From assembly GCA_021827245.1 (NCBI GenBank), contig JAKAWN010000228.1, positions 1-10,552 of the forward strand: a DNA stretch of 10,552 nucleotides. The letters are read 5' to 3'. The position numbers and the translations under genes were made by a program. The notes under the pieces are model-generated. The model had not been told where the DNA came from. It saw nothing but the letters and a program-made list of their open reading frames with translations, and made no database searches. Shown one piece after another: positions 1 to 6,285 of this stretch. Position 1 is the stretch's first letter, and each line of letters opens with the position of its first letter. This stretch comes from Acidobacteriota bacterium. Lineage in GTDB: Bacteria > Acidobacteriota > Terriglobia > UBA7540.

Positions 1-20
1 CCTGCCAAGGAGCCAAAGAC
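1..20. repeat. 20-bp inverted repeat, edge copy
   Basis: Bases 1-20 are the exact reverse complement of bases 391-410, inside the same membrane-protein gene. The repeat may extend beyond the window. It is much too long to be chance within 500 bp, so it is either a true intragenic inverted duplication or a misassembled contig end. Confidence 0.9.
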
Positions 21-506
21 CGTGCGCACCGCCTCCAACGGTCGGGGATCAGAAAGAACAACGAGAATAACAAGATAACTACCGAGGTCTCGAAACCAGT
101 GCTTGAAGGTAATGTAGGGAAAGTCGGACCACATGACGCTCAACAAGGCGAAAGAGAGAAATGCGATCAGCGCAAGATTACGCATGAAGAAATTGCCCCA
201 TTGAAATGAACGCGAAATCAGGATGCCAACTGCAGCCAGTATCAGGAGCACCCAGACGGTGCGATCCATCGGATTCCCCTCCTGAAACGCCTGAGCCGCA
301 AACCCAGCCACTTGGTAACCAAGCCACTGTGAAGGCAGACGCGACGCGATGATGAACATCCAGATCGCGGGCACCCACAAAACTACCGAGGTCTTTGGCT
401 CCTTGGCAGGATCGAAATACAGTAACGCCAAAAGAAGCACTAACCATGTCAATAACGCTAACGTAGGAGGCACTGCATCAATCCGTTTGCAAATGAACCA
501 CCCCAT
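1..506 (-). CDS. O-antigen ligase/polymerase-like membrane protein (partial, C-terminus off window)
   Basis: An open frame runs from an ATG at 504-506 through the left edge, giving 168 residues before truncation. It has about five hydrophobic spans (roughly residues 14-31, 41-54, 83-98, 109-126 and 142-152) separated by short polar loops. A WSDFP motif at 126-130 is followed by a charged amphipathic stretch (TFKHWFRDLG) and a second hydrophobic span ending LSDPRP. This is the look of the Wzy/WaaL (O-antigen ligase-like) family, inner-membrane enzymes that polymerise lipid-linked repeat units or ligate glycan to lipid A. Polymerase and ligase cannot be told apart from this half. It begins 25 nt after the asnB stop and probably shares its transcript. 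An in-frame TTG 12 nt upstream of the ATG is an alternative start with AGGG ahead of it. The last seven codons lie in a 20-bp inverted repeat, so residues after about 161 may not be genuine. Confidence 0.75.
   Translation of the reverse strand, partial: MGWFICKRIDAVPPTLALLTWLVLLLALLYFDPAKEPKTSVVLWVPAIWMFIIASRLPSQWLGYQVAGFAAQAFQEGNPMDRTVWVLLILAAVGILISRSFQWGNFFMRNLALIAFLSFALLSVMWSDFPYITFKHWFRDLGSYLVILVVLSDPRPLEAVRTVFGSLA
77..90. repeat. 14-bp direct repeat
   Basis: The sequence aactaccgaggtct at 77-90 is identical to 381-394. On the coding strand the two copies are read in different frames (RDLGS here, KTSVV at the other copy), so protein-level duplication does not explain the match. A single 14-bp match in 500 bp could be accidental, but it abuts the 20-bp inverted repeat, which makes a linked origin possible. 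Confidence 0.7.
381..410. repeat. Internal copy of split inverted and direct repeat
   Basis: Bases 391-410 are the perfect inverted partner of 1-20. The adjoining, overlapping bases 381-394 are a perfect 14-bp direct repeat of 77-90. In this copy the 30 bp encode membrane-protein residues 32-41, a loop DPAKEPKTS that reads naturally for the family, so this is probably the original copy. Confidence 0.88.
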
Positions 507-531
507 TGACTGAGGCAAACGCGAAATCGCC

Positions 532-2421
532 CTAGTTCAACATCCCTACAGGCTCTTCGTGTGCACGCAGCCATTCTTCAAAGAGAGCAAGACTGAATAG
601 GATTTTGTGGTTGTCCTGTCGGCCACAAGCGTGCTGCTCAAATAGGTTACGCACAGCGAAGGGATGAAAGTATTTGTAAATCTTAGAGTCACTGTCAAGA
701 AGAGTTTCTGCCATTCGGCTATCGACGACATTTCGGAACCAGCCATCCACGACATTGACAGCAAATCCGCGTTTCGGCCGCTTCAAGATTGAACCAGGAA
801 GGTATGTCCCGCACACTTTGCGGTGGAGCCATTTCCGGGTCCCATTTCTCACTTTGAAACTTGCAGGCAATCTTTCGACATACTCCACAATCTCTTTGTC
901 GAGATAGGGGACTCGGAGCTCAAGGCTGTGGGTCATCGACAGCTTGTCGGCATACATGAGGAGTTCGTCCGGCAAGGAAGATCGCACCTCGATGAATTGA
1001 AGTCCGCCGAGCTCGTCGGTCGAGGCCATCAATTCAGCGAGATCCGACCAGCATCCCAATATCGCATCACCCGAACCGGAATCCAGCAATCCGTCACGGA
1101 ATAATACGTCAACATGGTTTCCCGGTAGAATCGAGAGAACATGCTGATATCTGCGCATCCGATCCTGGATGGCCAACGAGTAAGCTCCCCGCTTCAGGGT
1201 TTCATTTCGCGGAAGAGCAGCCACAGCCGTCGAGAGTGGTGTACGCATCCAACTCGGCAATTGTGCCCAAATCGCACCGTAGCGGACACCAAGATGACGC
1301 CGATAGCCTCCAAAGAGTTCGTCCGGGCCTTGTCCCACCAATGCTACCTTGACATCACGACGAGCTCGTTCGCACACAAAATACATCGGAACAATTGAGG
1401 ACGTCGCAATCGGTTCTTCCAAGCAACTGACAATCTTCGGCAGTGCATCCTCGAAGATCGACTTCGTCAGCGTCACGCTGGCGTGCTTGGACCCCAGGAT
1501 GCGAGCGGTTGCAGCGGCATCTTCCAACTCGTCATCCGCGAAGGTCAACCCGTATCCCACTGTATAAGTCGGCCAGCCATTTCCATTCAGATTCATTAAG
1601 GCAAGCAGCAGGGCAGAATCTACGCCACCGCTCAAGAGGAGCCCCACTGGCACGTCACTGATGAGTTGTCGCTTCACGGCCTGCTTGTAGAGGGCCAGCA
1701 GTTCCTCCTGAGCCTCCGCCGGTGAAGTTGGCGACTCAAGGGGGGTAGGCTTAAATTTGTACCACCGGCTTACTTCACATTTGCTCTTTTCGACCACAAG
1801 CTTGGTTCCGGGAGCGAGTTTGTGAACACCCTTGAGGATCGTATAGGGCGAAGGAGTATAGCGATAGCGAAGGAAGAGGTTTAGTGAAGTTGGACTGATT
1901 TCAGCCCTTTCCGGCATCGTCGCTCGTATAGCACGCATCTCCGAACCAAAAAACAAACCGTCGCCATCGATTCTGTAGTAGAGCAGCTTGATCCCGAAAG
2001 GATCTCGGGCAAGGACCAACCGCTTTTGTCGGGCATCCCAGATGGCCAAGCCAAACATGCCATTGAGGCGGTTAAGAATCTCATCGCCCCATTGTTTGTA
2101 TCCATGGATGATGACTTCAGTGTCCGATTTGGTACGGAAAACGTGCCCATAGTTTACCAGTTCATTCCTGAGTTCGTGGAAGTTATAGATCTCACCGTTG
2201 AAGACAATCCAAACTGATTCTTCCTGGTCCGACATCGGCTGGTGGCCGCCTGCAAGGTCGATGATCGAGAGTCGGCGAAAACCAAACGCGAGCGGACCGT
2301 CGATACAATACCCTTCGTCATCAGGGCCCCGATGGACGATTGACCTAGTCATTGCCTCGATGTCCGGGCGCTGAACAGGCGCTAGGCTTCGGAAGTTGTA
2401 TTGTCCGCAGATACCACACAT
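532..2421 (-). CDS. asnB: AsnB-type glutamine-dependent amidotransferase/asparagine synthetase
   Basis: A 629-residue two-domain protein of normal family length. The N-terminal class II glutaminase domain begins MCGICG, so Cys2 becomes the N-terminal nucleophile. It carries RGPDD (31-35), RRLSIIDL (49-56), FNGEIYN (74-80) and KSDTE (98-102), which together build the glutamine site. The C-terminal synthetase domain has the ATP pyrophosphatase motif SGGVDS (264-269), GQGPDELFGGY (363-373) and the YADKLSM...RVPYLD region. The family releases ammonia from glutamine and transfers it to an adenylated carboxylate. In housekeeping enzymes the product is asparagine. Within polysaccharide loci, relatives such as Pseudomonas WbpS are tied to amidation of uronic acids, and the upstream diacetamido-uronate genes make that plausible here (inference). 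It starts 9 nt after the preceding stop without an obvious Shine-Dalgarno sequence, so it is probably translated by coupling. Confidence 0.92.
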   Translation of the reverse strand: MCGICGQYNFRSLAPVQRPDIEAMTRSIVHRGPDDEGYCIDGPLAFGFRRLSIIDLAGGHQPMSDQEESVWIVFNGEIYNFHELRNELVNYGHVFRTKSDTEVIIHGYKQWGDEILNRLNGMFGLAIWDARQKRLVLARDPFGIKLLYYRIDGDGLFFGSEMRAIRATMPERAEISPTSLNLFLRYRYTPSPYTILKGVHKLAPGTKLVVEKSKCEVSRWYKFKPTPLESPTSPAEAQEELLALYKQAVKRQLISDVPVGLLLSGGVDSALLLALMNLNGNGWPTYTVGYGLTFADDELEDAAATARILGSKHASVTLTKSIFEDALPKIVSCLEEPIATSSIVPMYFVCERARRDVKVALVGQGPDELFGGYRRHLGVRYGAIWAQLPSWMRTPLSTAVAALPRNETLKRGAYSLAIQDRMRRYQHVLSILPGNHVDVLFRDGLLDSGSGDAILGCWSDLAELMASTDELGGLQFIEVRSSLPDELLMYADKLSMTHSLELRVPYLDKEIVEYVERLPASFKVRNGTRKWLHRKVCGTYLPGSILKRPKRGFAVNVVDGWFRNVVDSRMAETLLDSDSKIYKYFHPFAVRNLFEQHACGRQDNHKILFSLALFEEWLRAHEEPVGMLN

Positions 2422-2430
2422 AGGGAGTAA

Positions 2431-3720
2431 CTAGACTGCTGTTTTGTGGATGAAGAGTTGGAAAGAGTCATCAGCAGCATTAATCTTGCACTTATGCAAG
2501 TTTCGCGATAGCAAGAAGCAGAGGCTTCGAAATATCTGCGACTGGGCCCAGCGATGCATCGGGACATTGTCCCAGCCCGCCAGCAATTCACGAGACCTGA
2601 ACGAACCATCAGGCTTCTGCCATCGAGAAAGCAGGTCTGCGACCACTCCGACCAAGATCCTGTCCAACTCAGGAAAGCTGCCGTTCAGGAGGACAGCGAG
2701 ATTCATACACTCCGCATAATCATAGAGCTCTCGACGATAAACTGTGAGGCGGGGTGGCTTGGCGAACGGCATGGGCAACCCCTCTGCGTCGAATAGGTTC
2801 CTCACGTAATAATGGACTCCCTGCTCGATGGCCACCTGACAACGAGGGCATCCTGTAAGTTCTGCGATTTTTGCCAGAGCCTTCAGAACGAAGCAGGTAT
2901 GAAAGTGATCGACAAAGTCCCTCTTCCCGTCGGTTGAATAGTACCAGGAGCCATCAGCATTTTGCGAGGCTAGGACAAAGTTAAGATTCTTTTCAGCAAC
3001 CTGCAGGCATTCCGGCCTTTCGAGTTCGGTTCCGGCCTTCGTCAGGAGGAAAGCCCGATAGGCGCTTGCGTTGATGACCCAACAAGGGTCGTCTGGCGCA
3101 GGCGTATATCCACAACTGGCGGCCCCGGGAGCCATTTCCAAGTCCCGGTAACTTCGCAAGGCATGGTCGGCAATGGATTGCATCACAGATAACCAGGACG
3201 AGTCCTTGTTGAGGGCATAAACCTGCGAGAATGCTTCATACACATAGGGAACGGTGGTAATCAAAGGAGTCCCTTCCCTGATTGTGCCCGTTCTTGTCTC
3301 CCAGTCGAATGGATATCCCCAGCAGTAATCCTTGTAATCTCTGCACCGAGTCTGTTCAAGGATTTCGAGGAAATGAACTGCTCTACGATAGTATTTTTCT
3401 TTCCGCCGCATTTCCGCAAGAAAGGCAAAGCCCATCGCGTAATGGGCGTCGGCAATAGGTAACCGCTGCGCTTTCCAGAAGAATCTCCGGGCCGAGGGGA
3501 TGAAAGCCTCGCAAAATATCATCGGAGAAACTGCAAGAGTGCCGAGCGCTGGCCTTCGATAGTACAGGGCCTTAGCCCGTCGCCCGATCTTGCTAGCAAA
3601 GAAACTCTGGTGATCCCAGGATGTCTCACCGTAGAGGCTAAGCCATGTCAGGAATCGGTCAATGGCACTCTCGATTTTTCCAACAAAAGCTTCGTCCATG
3701 GGACTCAACTGGTGAAGCAT
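2431..3720 (-). CDS. Alpha/alpha-toroid polysaccharide-locus protein (VpsJ-like), function unknown
   Basis: A 429-residue soluble protein with no signal peptide or membrane span. Repeated amphipathic helices are punctuated by CWGYPFDWETR (133-143), SQNADGSWYYS (252-262), DHFHTCF (271-277), QKPDGSFR (368-375) and WAQSQIFRSL (391-400). The recurring Q-x-x-DGS-W/F pattern is typical of alpha/alpha barrels shared by terpenoid cyclase/prenyltransferase-like proteins and six-hairpin glycosidases or uronyl-modifying enzymes. Proteins of this look occur in exopolysaccharide loci under the name VpsJ, a family assignment made from memory. An enzymatic role on the glycan (lyase, hydrolase or epimerase) is possible but unproven. 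The start is the ATG at 3718-3720; a TTG directly before it would add one residue, and an ATG seven codons in is also possible. It lies 10 nt after the GT2 stop and 9 nt before asnB. Confidence 0.72.
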   Translation of the reverse strand: MLHQLSPMDEAFVGKIESAIDRFLTWLSLYGETSWDHQSFFASKIGRRAKALYYRRPALGTLAVSPMIFCEAFIPSARRFFWKAQRLPIADAHYAMGFAFLAEMRRKEKYYRRAVHFLEILEQTRCRDYKDYCWGYPFDWETRTGTIREGTPLITTVPYVYEAFSQVYALNKDSSWLSVMQSIADHALRSYRDLEMAPGAASCGYTPAPDDPCWVINASAYRAFLLTKAGTELERPECLQVAEKNLNFVLASQNADGSWYYSTDGKRDFVDHFHTCFVLKALAKIAELTGCPRCQVAIEQGVHYYVRNLFDAEGLPMPFAKPPRLTVYRRELYDYAECMNLAVLLNGSFPELDRILVGVVADLLSRWQKPDGSFRSRELLAGWDNVPMHRWAQSQIFRSLCFLLSRNLHKCKINAADDSFQLFIHKTAV

Positions 3721-3730
3721 CAACGCTCAG

Positions 3731-4657
3731 CTAATCAGCCAGCACCTCAAAGCCATCGATCCGCTTGAAAGTCAGTACGGATTTCAGGATGACCTTGAGC
3801 TTCGCCATCTGTTCCTTGCGGTGAAAGGCCAACAATGCAGGCGAAACCGGACGTGGTGTGCGCCGCAGAGACGCCCAACAGAAGCCCGCTCCTATTGCCA
3901 CACCTCCGAGGACATAGGGTCGCCTCATGCTCTGATAGGTCACTCGAAATAATTCCCAGACCGGATGCCCTCCCAAGTAGTAGTCTTTCTCGCCATAAGA
4001 AAATAAAGAGGACAAAACACTCCGTCCCGCCGTCCCCAGGTGCCGATGGTGGAAGAAGGACTTCTCTCGAAATGATCGGGTTTTCCAGCCCATCATGCGT
4101 GCGGTGGTCACCGCCATCCAGTCAATTCCACCAGTACGGTGCGGCGTATAGCCACCAATTTCCTCCCAGCATTCCCTTCGAAACAGCTGGCATTGACCCG
4201 CAACATGCTTGTTCCCCTCGAAACTGTTTTCGTCCGAGCTGTAGCCCTTTTCTCTGAAAACGGTTCCCGCCACCCCAAGCTCAGGATCTACCGCAAACTT
4301 CTTGAGGAGATACTCGAAATGATCCTTATCAAAGGAGATGTCCGCATCCAAGTTCCCCAGGATTTCGTATCGTAGGCCTTTAACTCTTTCGTATCCTGCG
4401 TTAAAGGCATGCACCTTTCCTGCGAAGTTACGGTCGTTGCGCCGAGGCCTCCGCACAATTTCAATCCAGGGATAGTGCAGAACATAAGGGCTCACAATAT
4501 CAGGAGTCTTATCCGTCGATCCGTCATCTACGATCACCCATTTCAGGGGTAAGACCGTCTGTTGGACCATTGACTCGAGGGTCTTCTCGATGAACGCTTC
4601 TTCGTTGTGAGCAGGGGTGATCAGAACGTAAGGAGGGCACTTACCATGTTGACCCAT
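3731..4657 (-). CDS. Family 2 glycosyltransferase
   Basis: A 308-residue GT-A fold glycosyltransferase that would transfer a sugar from a nucleotide donor to a lipid-linked acceptor at the inner face of the membrane. Visible GT2 signatures are PAHNEE (15-20), the nucleotide-binding VDDGSTD (43-49), the metal-binding DAD in NLDADIS (102-108) and an acceptor/catalytic region GGIDWMAV (176-183). A single hydrophobic stretch near 248-264 and a basic, amphipathic C-terminus suggest peripheral or single-pass membrane attachment. Its specificity cannot be read from the sequence. The start ATG at 4655-4657 has only a weak GTGAG ahead of it. It follows hldE after a 114-nt gap and sits 10 nt before the toroid-protein ATG, so those two are probably co-translated. 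Confidence 0.93.
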   Translation of the reverse strand: MGQHGKCPPYVLITPAHNEEAFIEKTLESMVQQTVLPLKWVIVDDGSTDKTPDIVSPYVLHYPWIEIVRRPRRNDRNFAGKVHAFNAGYERVKGLRYEILGNLDADISFDKDHFEYLLKKFAVDPELGVAGTVFREKGYSSDENSFEGNKHVAGQCQLFRRECWEEIGGYTPHRTGGIDWMAVTTARMMGWKTRSFREKSFFHHRHLGTAGRSVLSSLFSYGEKDYYLGGHPVWELFRVTYQSMRRPYVLGGVAIGAGFCWASLRRTPRPVSPALLAFHRKEQMAKLKVILKSVLTFKRIDGFEVLAD

Positions 4658-4690
4658 ATCATTCTCACTAAATCATGTCCAAGCTAGGGC

Positions 4691-4759
4691 GCATCGGCGC
4701 AAAGTGCTTTAAGGCACGCCGCGGCCCGAGTTCTGGAGGCGACTGCGCAGAGCCGATGC
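4691..4759. repeat. 8-bp inverted repeat in the hldE-GT2 gap
   Basis: The arms gcatcggc (4691-4698) and gccgatgc (4752-4759) are perfect inverted repeats separated by 53 nt. A small imperfect palindrome, gtgctttaaggcac, lies at 4704-4717 between them. There is no U-tract, so this is not a standard intrinsic terminator. Arms of this size in a gap this long are only mildly unexpected by chance. Confidence 0.35.
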
Positions 4760-4771
4760 CGATCTGCAGCC

Positions 4772-6271
4772 TCACTGAAGGAACTTCTGCGTTTCCTCGC
4801 GCAGGGAAGCCACCGCCCTCTTCAAGATGGTAGTTGTGCTAAAACCCTCGATGACGGGAATCAGGGATACTCTCCCTCCCCATTCCTTCATTTCTCTTGC
4901 TCCCACAACTTGCTCTTCTGAGTAATCTCCGCCCTTGACGAGCACCTCCGGTCGCACCGCGCGGATTAAGTTCAAGGGAGTCTCTTCGTCAAACAACACA
5001 ACTGCGTCCACAAATGGAAGCGCGGCCACTAGTTTCGCACGAGCGTCCTGGGAAATGATGGGGCGACTCGGGCCCTTAAGTGAGCGAACTGATCGGTCAG
5101 TGTTGAGAGCGACCACGAGGCTGTCCCCTTCGCGCTTGGCTTGTTCCAGCAAGGCCAGATGCCCAATGTGAAACAGGTCAAAACATCCGTTTGTAAAAAC
5201 AACCCGCTGGCCGGCCGAGCGCCAATGCGCCACCTGACGCAAAAGCTGTTCAAAGGAGCAGATCTTTCCGTCTTGCTCGGTCGCGGCGTCTGGTCTAAGA
5301 ACTGCAAGTAATTCCGCTCCCGAAATCGGCACCGTTCCGACCTTGCCGATTACGACACCGGCCGCCAAGTTGGCGAGTTCGATAGCATCATCGAGAGGCA
5401 GGCCTGCTGCGATCGCCGCTGCCATGGTTGCAATGACCGTATCACCCGCACCTGATACATCGAACACTTCTCGGGCCAGAGCCGGAAAACGCCGAATGCC
5501 ACTTCGATTCAATAATGCTATCCCCAACTCACCCAAAGTTACGGTAAGGTGATCAATGCTGAGGTCAGCACGTAATAGCTGCCCTTTTTGGAAGAGCGTT
5601 TGGAGTTGGCTATATTCAGTGTTAGTCGCCGTGGAAAGTTCCAACCGGTTAGGGGAAATCAGGTTGCAGCCAGCGTATTTTTGGTAGCACGAACCCTTTG
5701 GATCGACCAAGACCGGGACCGACACTTCACGCGCGCGGCGGATTATGTTCTGACAAAGGAAGTCGGCTAGCACGCCCTTTCCGTAGTCGGAAAGGATGAT
5801 GGCAGCACAAGCCGGGATCTGCGGCTCGATTCGGGCAAGAAGTTGACGCTGCAGATCCTGATTAAATTCGCTAGCTTCCTCCACGTCGAGCCGCAGCATC
5901 TGCTGTCGCCCGCCGAGAATGCGCGTCTTGCAGATGGTTGGCCTGGCCGGCACTGATAGGATAGTAGATGTTTCAACGGCACCACTCTTAAGCAGATCCA
6001 AGAGTTGACGCCCCTCGTCGTCCACTCCCACCACGCCGAACAGACCTACCGCACAATTGAGCCCACGTAGATTAGCTGCCACGTTGGCGGCCCCGCCCGG
6101 AGCCTGGCTCTTATGATCCAGTCGGATAACCGGAACAGGCGCTTCAGGGGAAATCCTTTCGACCGTTCCCCATAGATACCGGTCCAACATCAGATCACCA
6201 ATTACCAGCACGCGCAGGTTGCTGAATCTGCTTTGCACAGTCTCGAAGACTCGGTTGGAGTTCTGAAACAT
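4772..6271 (-). CDS. hldE: Bifunctional heptose 7-phosphate kinase / heptose 1-phosphate adenylyltransferase
   Basis: A 499-residue cytosolic enzyme making ADP-D-glycero-beta-D-manno-heptose: it phosphorylates heptose 7-phosphate at C1, then adenylylates the product after GmhB acts. The N-terminal PfkB/ribokinase domain (about 15-325) has GDLMLDRY, RISPEAPVPV, GGAANVAANL (59-68) and the anion-hole and catalytic motif DVSGAGDTV (271-279). The C-terminal cytidylyltransferase-like domain has FTNGCFDLFHIGH (359-371) with the HxGH nucleotide-binding motif, and KGGDY (446-450). Length fits the family (E. coli protein 477 residues). The ATG at 6269-6271 is chosen because GGAG lies 8 nt upstream and it gives the usual short N-terminus. 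A GTG at 6287-6289 would add six residues and overlap the preceding stop as GTGA. No gmhA, gmhB or hldD is present in the window, so those steps must be encoded elsewhere. Confidence 0.95.
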   Translation of the reverse strand: MFQNSNRVFETVQSRFSNLRVLVIGDLMLDRYLWGTVERISPEAPVPVIRLDHKSQAPGGAANVAANLRGLNCAVGLFGVVGVDDEGRQLLDLLKSGAVETSTILSVPARPTICKTRILGGRQQMLRLDVEEASEFNQDLQRQLLARIEPQIPACAAIILSDYGKGVLADFLCQNIIRRAREVSVPVLVDPKGSCYQKYAGCNLISPNRLELSTATNTEYSQLQTLFQKGQLLRADLSIDHLTVTLGELGIALLNRSGIRRFPALAREVFDVSGAGDTVIATMAAAIAAGLPLDDAIELANLAAGVVIGKVGTVPISGAELLAVLRPDAATEQDGKICSFEQLLRQVAHWRSAGQRVVFTNGCFDLFHIGHLALLEQAKREGDSLVVALNTDRSVRSLKGPSRPIISQDARAKLVAALPFVDAVVLFDEETPLNLIRAVRPEVLVKGGDYSEEQVVGAREMKEWGGRVSLIPVIEGFSTTTILKRAVASLREETQKFLQ

Positions 6272-6279
6272 CGTCGTAG

Positions 6280-6283
6280 CTCC
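6280..6283 (-). promoter_or_regulatory. Ribosome binding site deciding the hldE start
   Basis: GGAG on the minus strand lies 8 nt before the ATG at 6269-6271. The upstream GTG candidate at 6287-6289 has no comparable site, so the ATG is favoured. Confidence 0.65.
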
Positions 6284-6285
6284 GG

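Noticed and set aside
178..447. 89-codon minus-strand open frame
   Set aside because: A different minus-strand frame over the same bases runs from 506 to the edge and encodes clear membrane spans and the WSDFP motif, so this is the wrong frame.
3835..4257. 140-codon plus-strand open frame
   Set aside because: Antisense to the GT2 gene, Pro/Ser/Arg-rich and without recognisable motifs, so a shadow frame.
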